From JBGAHD01 sp044226395 (GTDB taxonomy: Bacteria; Pseudomonadota; Gammaproteobacteria; Xanthomonadales; Ahniellaceae), in contig JBGAHD010000005.1 of NCBI GenBank assembly GCA_044226395.1, positions 124,001 through 188,000 on the forward strand: DNA of 64,000 bases, in the 5' to 3' direction. A program made the position numbers and the translations under genes. The notes beneath the pieces are model-generated. The model was not told the origin of the DNA. It searched no databases and was given only the letters and a program-made list of their open reading frames with translations. Below, in pieces: positions 34,926 to 42,520 of the stretch. Position 1 is the first letter of the stretch. Every line of letters starts with the position of its first letter.

Positions 34926-35806
34926 GGCTCGCGCCCCAAGCGCAGCAAACACCACGCGCGCAAGATGCGCGCGCAAGCGCTCGCGAAAATGCCGACGCCG
35001 ATGATCACGCGCAGCGGCCAGGCCTGGGCGGGCGCATCGAACTTGCGGTAGTAGCGCCACATGCCGCGATGCTTCATCCATTGCACGAAGTACGGCCGCC
35101 GTTTGCTGGACGTGCCCTTGAGGTGAGTCACGCGCGCGTCCTCGACCACCGCGACGACGAGGCCCATGCCGCGCGCGCGTCGGCACAGATCGAGGTCCTC
35201 GCAATGCAGGCGATAGCCTTCGTCGAAGCCGCCGAGCCGCTCGAAATTGACTCGCGGCATCAGCATCAGCGCGCCGGAGACCGCGTCGACCGCGGTGAGG
35301 CCGGATGAGCCCGGACTCGGCGCGACGTAGCTCTCTTCGCGGCGCATCAGACCCAGCGCCTGCGGAATCGCGCGCCCGGGCACGGGATCGCGACGACGCG
35401 CGGCTGCTTCGGGCACGCCTTGCGCGTCGTGCACGTCGGCGCCGAGCACGCCGATGCGCGCGGGGTCGTCGATGCGCGCGAGCATGCGCGCGAAGGTGTG
35501 GCGCTCGATGTAGCAATCGGGATTGAGGAAGGCGAGCCAGGTCGCATCCGCGCCTTTCGCGCCTTGATTGCAGGCGACGGCGAAGCCGGGATTGCCCGCG
35601 TTGCGCAGCACGCGCAGGCGCGGCTCGTCGGGAAACTCGGCGCGCAGCGCGTCGACCGCGCCATCGTCCGAGCCGTTGTCGACGATCACGATCTCGCGCA
35701 CGCCTTCGGCGGCCAACGCGCGATCGACACTGGTGGCCAGCACCTCGCCGCTGTTGTAGGCCACGATCACGACCCGCACCGCGAACGTGGACGCGACCTC
35801 ACGCAT
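34922..35806 (-). CDS. Family 2 glycosyltransferase (rhamnosyltransferase-like)
   Basis: This 294-residue GT2 enzyme begins the catalytic domain with VRVVIVAYNSGEVLATSVDR and IVDNGSDDGAVDAL. The FLNPDCYIERHTFARM stretch holds the metal-binding acidic site, and GGFDEGYRLHCEDLDLCRRA is the acceptor-side motif seen in rhamnosyltransferase-like members. A hydrophobic segment near the C-terminus (about 265-285) may anchor it to the inner membrane. The start ATG lies 8 bases inside the PqqD/GT gene. It is probably a polymer- or glycan-elongating enzyme; sugar and acceptor are unknown. Confidence 0.87.
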   Translation of the reverse strand: MREVASTFAVRVVIVAYNSGEVLATSVDRALAAEGVREIVIVDNGSDDGAVDALRAEFPDEPRLRVLRNAGNPGFAVACNQGAKGADATWLAFLNPDCYIERHTFARMLARIDDPARIGVLGADVHDAQGVPEAAARRRDPVPGRAIPQALGLMRREESYVAPSPGSSGLTAVDAVSGALMLMPRVNFERLGGFDEGYRLHCEDLDLCRRARGMGLVVAVVEDARVTHLKGTSSKRRPYFVQWMKHRGMWRYYRKFDAPAQAWPLRVIIGVGIFASACARILRAWCLLRLGREP

Positions 35807-37643
35807 GCGTGATCGCCTCGCCCATCTCGCGCGCGAGATTCCACACGGCGGGCCAGGCACGCAAAAGTTCCGCGTACTCGCCGGCTTGCGCGCGCAGGGC
35901 GCGAGCGAGCGACGCTACATCGCTGGCTTGCGGCCAATCGGCGAGCGCTGGCGTGCCGGGTGTTTCCAGCGCGGCGCGATTGACCGCGATGGCGCGCTCG
36001 ACATCGGCGCGCCAGTACGACGGTGCGTGCGGCGCGTGCGCTTGCAGTTCCCGCAGATGATCGACGAGGTCGGCACGACGGAAGTTTAGGTATTCGGCGC
36101 AATAGTCCGCGCAAGCGCGGTCGCTGCTATCGGCGAGTTCCTGCACGCGTGCCGCGATCGCCAGCAGTCGCGCGTTCGCGGAATCGACGCGCAGATTCTC
36201 GATCTGCGGTCGCAACCAATCGCCGAGAAAGTGATTGAAGCCCGGCGTATCGGCGCGTTCGAGCGCGGCGGCGCGCGCGCGGGGCGCTTCCTGGCGATGA
36301 CCGATGGTCATGGGTGCCAGCAGCACGTCGGACTCGGGATCAAGCGCCGCCAGCAGCTGACCGAAGATCAGATCCTCGCCGCGTCCAGCAATCGGCGCCG
36401 GCGGCACGAGCACGCCGCCATCGATCATGAAGGGCGTGAACGCGCTGGCGGGCGCGAAGCGCGGTCGCGTGGCGCCAAACCAAAGACTGCCGCCATCGCG
36501 TTGCGCGGCGTAGAAGTTGGCATCGCGGCACAAGGCCTCGCGCTCGTGCGGCGGCAACACCAGCAGCCAATCGCTGCTCGCGGTGCCCGAGCTGCCGCGA
36601 TGGCCATTGACCGTGGCGGCGACGCGCGCATCGCCGCGCAGATGGCGCAGCGTGTTCAAGGCGCGGCCCGCGAGATCGACGCGACGCGGCCGCCATGCAG
36701 GCTCGCCCGCGAGCACTTGCGCTATCGACTGACCGCACCATGCGAAATGTCGCGCGAAGGGATCGCCGTCGATCGCCTGCCCCGCGGCCAATGCGGAGTC
36801 GACATCGGCATGGAAGGCCACGGGCTGATCGCCAGTGCCTGGCAATTCCAACGCGGGCGTCGACGCCGCGATCGCGCGCAGCGGCAGCAGAAAGTCATCG
36901 TCGAGCATGACGTAACGCCGCCCGGCGCCAATCAGCGCGGCGCGACAGTAGCCACGACCGCCTCCGAAGCGCGCATCGGCGACGTGGACGGGCGCGAGGG
37001 CACGCGCCAGCGCCAGGCGATGCTCGGGCACTGCCGCCTGCAGACGCGCGCAAATCGAGCGCCAGTGTTCGGGGCCGAGGTACTGCGTTGTTACGCCGAC
37101 GTCGCGCGCGAAGGCTTCGCACGCCTTCGCATGTTCGGTCGCGCAGTGAGGATCGCGCGAGTCGTCGATGATCACGTAGCGATGGCGTTGGCCGTGCGCG
37201 CGTTCGTTGTCGGCGAGCGTGGTCAGGAGCGCGCGCAAGCGCGCGGGGCGATCGCAGGCGCGGATGACGATGGGGCCTTGGGCTGCCAATTCGCGTGACG
37301 AACCTTGCGTGATCGCGGCGAGCCACTGCGCGTCCTCGATGAGCAAGCGGCGTTGCGCGAGCGACTCGAGCAAGGCGCGTGCTTTCGTGGCATCGCCGCG
37401 CAGCGCGGGAAGTTCTCGCGTCAGGCGCGCGGCATGATCGTCGCGCGCGCGAAACTCGCGACAGAGATCGAGCGCTTGCAGGCTGGTCGCGTCGAGCACG
37501 TACTGTGCGCCGTGGTCGCGGACGCGAAACACGAACTCGTGAGGACCGAGCGGCATCGCCACGCCTTCGACCGAAGCCCATCGCGGCGCGTCGGTCGTCA
37601 CCGGCGGCGCGCCGAGATTGCCGAAGTCGATGCTGAACTCCAT
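35799..37643 (-). CDS. PqqD-like domain fused to a GT-A glycosyltransferase
   Basis: This 614-residue protein combines two parts. Residues about 18-105 read like a PqqD-type winged-helix domain, with VLDATSLQALDLCREF matching the usual ILxLCDG region and LLESLAQRRLLIE the closing helix; such domains (RiPP recognition elements) bind peptide substrates. Residues about 123-300 look like a GT-A transferase, with IVIRACDRPARLRALL, YVIIDDS and GRGYCRAALIGAGRRYVMLD, followed by Asp-Asp-Asp at 248-250. The remaining 300 residues are unassigned. The start shares a base with the methyltransferase stop (TGATG). The GT assignment is fairly strong; the PqqD-like call is from pattern only. Confidence 0.65.
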   Translation of the reverse strand: MEFSIDFGNLGAPPVTTDAPRWASVEGVAMPLGPHEFVFRVRDHGAQYVLDATSLQALDLCREFRARDDHAARLTRELPALRGDATKARALLESLAQRRLLIEDAQWLAAITQGSSRELAAQGPIVIRACDRPARLRALLTTLADNERAHGQRHRYVIIDDSRDPHCATEHAKACEAFARDVGVTTQYLGPEHWRSICARLQAAVPEHRLALARALAPVHVADARFGGGRGYCRAALIGAGRRYVMLDDDFLLPLRAIAASTPALELPGTGDQPVAFHADVDSALAAGQAIDGDPFARHFAWCGQSIAQVLAGEPAWRPRRVDLAGRALNTLRHLRGDARVAATVNGHRGSSGTASSDWLLVLPPHEREALCRDANFYAAQRDGGSLWFGATRPRFAPASAFTPFMIDGGVLVPPAPIAGRGEDLIFGQLLAALDPESDVLLAPMTIGHRQEAPRARAAALERADTPGFNHFLGDWLRPQIENLRVDSANARLLAIAARVQELADSSDRACADYCAEYLNFRRADLVDHLRELQAHAPHAPSYWRADVERAIAVNRAALETPGTPALADWPQASDVASLARALRAQAGEYAELLRAWPAVWNLAREMGEAITHA

Positions 37644-38626
37644 CAGCGCCCCAGCCAGCGGCGCAGAGTGGCGAACACGCCGCGCGGCGGCTCGGCACTT
37701 CGACGCGAGGCTTCCGCCTCGCGCGCGCGGGCGTCGGCGAGTGCCAGCTCGGCTTCGCGAAGACGTCGTTCCATGTCGGCGAAGACCGCGCCCGAGTCGA
37801 TGTGATGACGAATCTCGGCGTTGTAGTGCGCGTAGACGCTTTCTTCGACATCGCCGAAGACGCTGGCGAGGGCGGCGCTGTCGGCCGGCAGATCGGCGGC
37901 ATCGCGCGCGCAGAACGCGAGGTAGTAGATGGGCGCGTAGTGAAAACCGGCGTCGATCTTGTCGCCTCGCGTGCTCGCGGTGTCGGCGAGCGCGCGCGTG
38001 GGTGCTTCGCGCAGATCCCAGATTACCGACTGAAACAACAGCTTCTGGCCGAGCAATCGCGTCGCGGGAAAATGGCGGGCGAGCAGCGCCTCGAATTCGT
38101 CGCGATAGAGCTCGCGCACGTGGTGTTCATTGCGGAACCCCGGCAAGTCGCTATAGGTACGCTTGTCGGGCGACGAGATCATCAGCCAACCGCCCGGCGC
38201 GAGCAGCCGCTGGAAGCCGGCGAGTAGCGCGTCATGTTCGCGCAAATGCTCGAGCGTCTCGAAGCAGACGATCACGTCGAAACTGCCGGCCGGCAGATCG
38301 AGCGCCGTGGCATCGCCTTGCAGATAGCGCAGGTTGGCGAGGTCGCCGTAGCGACGACGCGCGTGCTCCACGGCTTCGGCGCCGATGTCGACCCCGGTCA
38401 CGCTGGCCGCCACGCGCGCGAGCAAGGCCGAGCCATAGCCTTCGCCGCAGGCGACGTCGAGCACGCGCTTGCCCGCGACGAAGCGTCGCGCGAGCGCGTA
38501 GCGGTGCCAGTGCTCGTACCAGATCTCGCGCACGCACTCGGGCGTGAATCGCTCGCCGGTGAAACTCAGGGGTTCGCTCACTGCTGCTCCGCTCGCGTCG
38601 GCGCGAATCGCGTCGACGCCGATCAA
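37643..38626 (-). CDS. SAM-dependent class I methyltransferase
   Basis: This 327-residue methyltransferase has SAM motif I VLDVACGEGYGSAL at about 55-68, an acidic motif VTGVDIGAEAVEHARRRYG, then FDVIVCFETLEHLREHDALL. The C-terminal 60 residues are a charged helix likely to form a coiled coil, ending in an amphipathic GVFATLRRWLGR that could touch the membrane. In O-antigen clusters with Wzm/Wzt exporters, methyltransferases often cap the chain end; that role would fit here but is inferred. It overlaps the upstream GT2 gene as ATGA and the downstream gene as TGATG. Confidence 0.85.
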   Translation of the reverse strand: MIGVDAIRADASGAAVSEPLSFTGERFTPECVREIWYEHWHRYALARRFVAGKRVLDVACGEGYGSALLARVAASVTGVDIGAEAVEHARRRYGDLANLRYLQGDATALDLPAGSFDVIVCFETLEHLREHDALLAGFQRLLAPGGWLMISSPDKRTYSDLPGFRNEHHVRELYRDEFEALLARHFPATRLLGQKLLFQSVIWDLREAPTRALADTASTRGDKIDAGFHYAPIYYLAFCARDAADLPADSAALASVFGDVEESVYAHYNAEIRHHIDSGAVFADMERRLREAELALADARAREAEASRRSAEPPRGVFATLRRWLGR

Positions 38627-39453
38627 GGCCTGGCCAAGCGCGCGGCGATCGCCTCGCGCCGCGGCTTGAGCGGATCGCGCGCGATGAAATCCGCGACCTG
38701 GGCATTGTAACGGGGGTAACGGGCCAACAGACGGCTGGCGTTTTCACCCCCGGGCTTGAGCCCCAGGGGCGCGAAGGACTGGCCGCCGACATGCACCACG
38801 TAGGCGTCATCGCACAGCACATTGCGCCAGCCGTGGGCGGCGGCGCGCTGGCAGAAGTCGTTTTCCTCGCCATAACCGCGGCCGAAGGTCGCGGCGTCGA
38901 AATCGCCGAGCGCGTCCAGCGCCGCGCGCCGGATGTACATGCAAAAGCCCACGGCCGTCGGCAAGTCGGGATAGCTCGGCGCGCCGGCTTCGCGGCAGGC
39001 GCGCGCCAGCGGCTCCGCATCATCGGGCGCGGGGTTGTTGCGGCAGAACTCGGGGAAGGAGCAGATCTCGGCGTTGTTCGAGAACGGCGTCGCCGTGGCG
39101 ATGCGCGGATCGGCTTCGGCGCAGGCGCGCAGGCGCTCGAGCCAGCCCGAGGTCACGCGCGTATCGGAGTTGAGCAGCACCACGTCGCCCTTAGCGCGCG
39201 CCATGGCGGCATTGACCGTGCCGACGAAACCAAGGTTATTCAGTTGCAGATGCGCCGAGACGTCGAGCGGCGACAGGCGCGCGAAGGTTTCGATCATCGG
39301 CACGATGCGCTCATCGCTCGACGCATCGTCGACGAGTTGCACGCGCGTGCCCGGCGCGGTGTGGCGGGTCAGCGAACTCAGGCAGGCGCCCAGGACATCG
39401 TGACCGTTGTGGATCGGCACGATGATGTCGATGGCCGTGTCCGCCGCGCGCAA
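38623..39453 (-). CDS. Family 2 glycosyltransferase with TTG start
   Basis: This 276-residue GT2 enzyme has IDIIVPIHNGHDVLGACL at its start, LVDDASSDERIVPMI, NNLGFVGTVNAAMARAKGDV, LLNSDTRVTSGWL with the acidic metal site, and YGEENDFCQRAAAHGWR. The start is unusual: the only codon that keeps the complete fold is TTG, which begins three bases after the wzt stop and in the same frame. Translation probably depends on ribosomes finishing wzt. It resembles glycosyltransferases of rhamnan-type polysaccharide clusters. Sugar unknown. Confidence 0.85.
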   Translation of the reverse strand: MRAADTAIDIIVPIHNGHDVLGACLSSLTRHTAPGTRVQLVDDASSDERIVPMIETFARLSPLDVSAHLQLNNLGFVGTVNAAMARAKGDVVLLNSDTRVTSGWLERLRACAEADPRIATATPFSNNAEICSFPEFCRNNPAPDDAEPLARACREAGAPSYPDLPTAVGFCMYIRRAALDALGDFDAATFGRGYGEENDFCQRAAAHGWRNVLCDDAYVVHVGGQSFAPLGLKPGGENASRLLARYPRYNAQVADFIARDPLKPRREAIAARLARP

Positions 39454-39456
39454 GGC

Positions 39457-40647
39457 TCAGGCCCCGTCGTGCCAGCGGTGTTCGAGACGCACCAGGCCCA
39501 GTTCCATCGTGCGACCGCGCACCACGAAGCCGCGTTCGAGCGTGTCGAAGACGCGGAGACCTTCGGGATCGATGGCGTGCGCGCGCACGAAATAGGTGCC
39601 CGGCAGCAGGCGCGTGCTGGGGAAGGTCAGTTCGAAGCGCACGCGCTGATCTTCGACGCGCGTGGGTCGCGCGCGATCCATTTCGGACGACACGCCATAG
39701 ATCGGCGTGCCATCGGCGCGCACGACGCCGACGCCGGCGACGGGCACGCGACCCGCGCGCGTGGCCAGCGTCAGCGCGACGTGGAGTTCACCGCCCTGCT
39801 CGATCGTCTGCGGCGGCGCTTCGGCGGTCTGGCCGTTGATGGCGAGCTCGGCGACGTGAAACTCCTGGCCGAGGCTGGCGCCACGCGCGCCGGATTCTTC
39901 ACTGGCAACGCGTGTTTCTTGATAAGCGAGATAGGCCTGAGTGACTTCATGCGCCTCGCCAACGGCGCGAATGCGGCCACCATGAATCCAGCACGCGCGC
40001 TGACAGAGCTTCTGCACGTGGTACATGCTGTGCGAGACCAGCAACAAGGTCCCGCCCTGGCCGAGATAGTCCTCGATCCAGCGGATGCATTTGCGCTGGA
40101 AGGCTTCGTCGCCAACCGCCAGCACCTCGTCGGTGATCAGCAGATCGGGTCGGCGCGCGGCCACGAGCGCGAAGCCCAGACGCACGACCATGCCGGAGGA
40201 ATAATGCTTGACCGGTTCGTCGATGTAGCGACCGATGTCGGCGAAGGCCAGGATGTCGTCGAGCTTGTCGCGCAACTGCGCCGGACTGAAGCCCATCAGC
40301 GCGCCGGCCATGGCGACATTCTCGCGACCGGTGAATTCCGGATGGAAGCCCGCGCCCAGTTCCAGCAACGCGGCCACCGTGCCATGGACGCGCACCGTGC
40401 CTTCGCTCGGCGCCAGCACGCCGGTGAGGACCTTCAACAAGGTCGACTTGCCCGCGCCGTTCTCGCCGATGATGCCCAACGATTCGCCGCGACGGACATG
40501 CAGATCGATTTGATCGAGCACGATGACCGGGTCCGCGGGCGCGCGGCCCGCGAGCAATCGACCCAGGGCGCGCAAGCGATCGGAGCGTCGCGCGACGCGT
40601 GGAAATGCCTTGCGCACGCCATCGAGCGTGACCAGCATCTCGCTCAC
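39457..40647 (-). CDS. wzt: Polysaccharide ABC exporter ATPase with carbohydrate-binding tail
   Basis: Wzt powers export of lipid-linked polysaccharide across the inner membrane. The 396-residue protein starts at a GTG overlapping the wzm stop (GTGA). Walker A GENGAGKS is at 61-68, the degenerate signature HYSSGMVVRLGFALVAARRP at about 170, and the ITDEVLAVGDEAF Walker B follows. Residues about 265-390 form a Wzt_C-like beta-sandwich, which in ABC-type O-antigen systems reads the modified chain end. An extra 20 residues rich in Arg and Ala lie between the first strand and the Walker A region. With the downstream methyltransferase this suggests export of a capped glycan. Confidence 0.93.
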   Translation of the reverse strand: MSEMLVTLDGVRKAFPRVARRSDRLRALGRLLAGRAPADPVIVLDQIDLHVRRGESLGIIGENGAGKSTLLKVLTGVLAPSEGTVRVHGTVAALLELGAGFHPEFTGRENVAMAGALMGFSPAQLRDKLDDILAFADIGRYIDEPVKHYSSGMVVRLGFALVAARRPDLLITDEVLAVGDEAFQRKCIRWIEDYLGQGGTLLLVSHSMYHVQKLCQRACWIHGGRIRAVGEAHEVTQAYLAYQETRVASEESGARGASLGQEFHVAELAINGQTAEAPPQTIEQGGELHVALTLATRAGRVPVAGVGVVRADGTPIYGVSSEMDRARPTRVEDQRVRFELTFPSTRLLPGTYFVRAHAIDPEGLRVFDTLERGFVVRGRTMELGLVRLEHRWHDGA

Positions 40648-41447
40648 AGGAAGTCCTCGAAATGCCGCGCGAGCCGGCGAAAGATCACGATGCCCATCGT
40701 CAGCGCGACCACGGTCGCGATCGCGGCCAGACCGAGATCGTGCGCGTACGCCGCGTAGCTGCCGACCAAGGGCCCGCGCACCAATTCCAGATAGGACGTG
40801 ATCGGGTTGAGCGCCAGCCACTTCGCGAAACCCGGCGGCACCATCTCGCGCGAGTAGAACACCGGCGTGACGAAGAACCACAAAGTCAGCAACTGCCCCA
40901 GCACCTGCGACAGATCGCGCACGAAGACCTGGATTGACGCGAAGGCCAGAGCCAGACCCACGGCCGTCAGATACAGCAGCATCCACGCCACCAGCGCGGG
41001 CACCAGACCCAGCAGACTCACCGGCTTGCCGATCAGGAACAGCAGCACGCTCACCGCGATGAAGCCGGTCAAGTGCAGGGTGAAGGTGCTCGTGACGGGC
41101 GATAACACCAACAGTTCGCGCGGCAGCGCCACCTTGGCGAGCAGTCCCGCATTGTCGGGATAGGCCGTGACCGAGCGATTGAGCGACTCCGCGAACGCGG
41201 TCCACGGCCACAAGCCGGCCACGAGAAAGGGCACGATGTCGCCCTGCACGCCGGCTGGCAGACGCACCTTGAGGATTTCGACGAAGACGAGCGAATACAC
41301 GCCCAACAGGATCAAGGGCTGCAGCAAGGCCCAAAGCCCGCCGCTGAGGCTGCCCAGATAGCGCTGCTTGAGATCGCGCATGACGAAGTGCGCGAACAGG
41401 GAGAGACGATGATCCGTGGCGCTGCGGACCGGGCTGTCGGTGCTCAT
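40644..41447 (-). CDS. wzm: Polysaccharide ABC exporter permease
   Basis: Wzm forms the membrane channel of ABC-type polysaccharide exporters. The 267-residue protein has six predicted membrane helices of the ABC-2 class. RDLKQRYLGSLSGGLWALLQ is the typical coupling-helix start; later motifs are VPFLVAGLWPWTAFAES and LWFFVTPVFYSREMVPPG. It is the first gene of the coupled minus-strand operon. No promoter was identified with confidence in the 84 bases before the ppiC-type gene end, but transcription should begin there. Confidence 0.93.
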   Translation of the reverse strand: MSTDSPVRSATDHRLSLFAHFVMRDLKQRYLGSLSGGLWALLQPLILLGVYSLVFVEILKVRLPAGVQGDIVPFLVAGLWPWTAFAESLNRSVTAYPDNAGLLAKVALPRELLVLSPVTSTFTLHLTGFIAVSVLLFLIGKPVSLLGLVPALVAWMLLYLTAVGLALAFASIQVFVRDLSQVLGQLLTLWFFVTPVFYSREMVPPGFAKWLALNPITSYLELVRGPLVGSYAAYAHDLGLAAIATVVALTMGIVIFRRLARHFEDFL

Positions 41448-41469
41448 CGTCCCTCTCGGCTGAGTTCAA

Positions 41470-41492
41470 GGGCGCGCCATCGCGGCGCGCCC
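41470..41492. terminator. Hairpin after the ppiC-type gene
   Basis: A perfect 9-base inverted repeat (41470-41478 with 41484-41492) with a 5-base loop lies in the short gap between wzm and the foldase gene. There is no clear T-tract on the minus strand, so intrinsic termination is doubtful. It may limit read-through from the foldase gene into wzm. Confidence 0.4.
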
Positions 41493-41531
41493 CATGGGTC
41501 CGGCGCGCGCGGGGCGCCGGAAGCCGCGAGT

Positions 41532-42455
41532 TTACTGCTTGCCGTCGTCCTTGGCGGCCGCGGTGTCGGCGTCGTAGCGATCGCGCAGCGAGGCGACGCG
41601 GGCTTCGTCGGCCTGCAGGGGCGCGCTTTGCATCTCGGCCACGCGGTCATCGCGATAGCGACGACGGGCGTTGGCTTCGTACTTGCTGGCGTAGGCCTTG
41701 ACCACTTCATCCTGACTCAGCGGCTTGGCTTCCTGGCGCGACACCAGCTGGATGATGTGGAAACCGAACGGGGTCTGCACGATTGGGGACAGCTCGCCCG
41801 GCTGCTTGAGCGAGAAGGCGGCTTCTTCGAAGGGCTTCTCGGTCATGCCCGTGCGAATGTTCTCGATCAGACCGCCGCGGTTGGCGCTGCCGCGATCTTC
41901 GGAGAACTGCTTGGCCATGTCCTCGAAGCTGGCCTTGCCAGCGACCAGTTCGCCGCGCAGCTTCTCGGCCTGGGCGCGCGCTTCGGCTTCGAGTCGGCCC
42001 TGGGTGCTGACCAGGATATGGCGCACGGTGACCGATTCGGGTTGATTGAATTGCTTGGGGTCGACCAGATAGGCCTCGGCGGCCAGCGCGGCGCCATCGG
42101 CCTTGGGCGCTTCGCTCTCGATTTGCGCCATGCGCATTTCGGCGAGCAAGCGCTTTTCCATCAGATCGCGGCGGGCGATGAATTTGGCGTCCTTGTCCAG
42201 GCCCTTCTCGCGCGCCTGGGCGGACAGTTGCTCGATCAGCAGCAGCTGGCGCAGGGTCGATTCGATGCGCTGGGGGTTGTCGATGAAGCCATCGCGATCC
42301 TTGGCCGGGATCTCGTTCATGCGCGCGTCGATTTCGGCGAAGGTCAGTTCGACGCCGTTCTGGCGCACGACCACATCGGGTCCGAGTTTGGCGTCATCGG
42401 CCAGCACGGGCGCGGCCAAGAGCAGGGCCGCCATACAAGTGAGCAAAGGCTTCAT
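41532..42455 (-). CDS. Periplasmic PpiC-type peptidyl-prolyl isomerase
   Basis: This 307-residue exported foldase has a signal peptide ending near PVLADDAKL, an N-terminal SurA/PrsA-like helical region, and a parvulin domain at about 130-240 containing VRHILVSTQGRLEAEARAQA, FEDMAKQFSEDRGS and FGFHIIQLVSR. The C-terminal 60 residues are a charged helical tail. AGGAA lies seven bases before the ATG. An intrinsic terminator for the upstream gene lies just ahead of this start, so this gene may need its own promoter or read-through. It probably helps fold exported proteins in the periplasm. Confidence 0.9.
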   Translation of the reverse strand: MKPLLTCMAALLLAAPVLADDAKLGPDVVVRQNGVELTFAEIDARMNEIPAKDRDGFIDNPQRIESTLRQLLLIEQLSAQAREKGLDKDAKFIARRDLMEKRLLAEMRMAQIESEAPKADGAALAAEAYLVDPKQFNQPESVTVRHILVSTQGRLEAEARAQAEKLRGELVAGKASFEDMAKQFSEDRGSANRGGLIENIRTGMTEKPFEEAAFSLKQPGELSPIVQTPFGFHIIQLVSRQEAKPLSQDEVVKAYASKYEANARRRYRDDRVAEMQSAPLQADEARVASLRDRYDADTAAAKDDGKQ

Positions 42456-42472
42456 CGCGTGTTCCTGAAATG

Positions 42473-42500
42473 AAAAAGGCCGGATCGTGACGACCCGGCC
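42473..42500 (-). terminator. Rho-independent terminator
   Basis: On the minus strand the sequence forms a 10-pair stem (one G-U) with a UCA loop, followed by five U residues (42473-42477). It lies 20 bases after the stop of the exported-protein gene at 42521 and 18 bases before the ppiC-type start. This is a good intrinsic terminator, or an attenuator for the foldase gene. Confidence 0.8.
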
Positions 42501-42520
42501 CCAAGGGTTTAAGTTCCCGA

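Noticed and set aside
32829..41447. RiPP biosynthetic cluster
   Set aside because: A PqqD-like domain is present, but no radical SAM, cyclase, dehydratase, protease or short precursor gene was found.
32829..41447. Flagellin glycosylation island
   Set aside because: GT41 and GT2 genes are typical of such islands, but no flagellar gene lies in the window and an O-antigen-type exporter is present.
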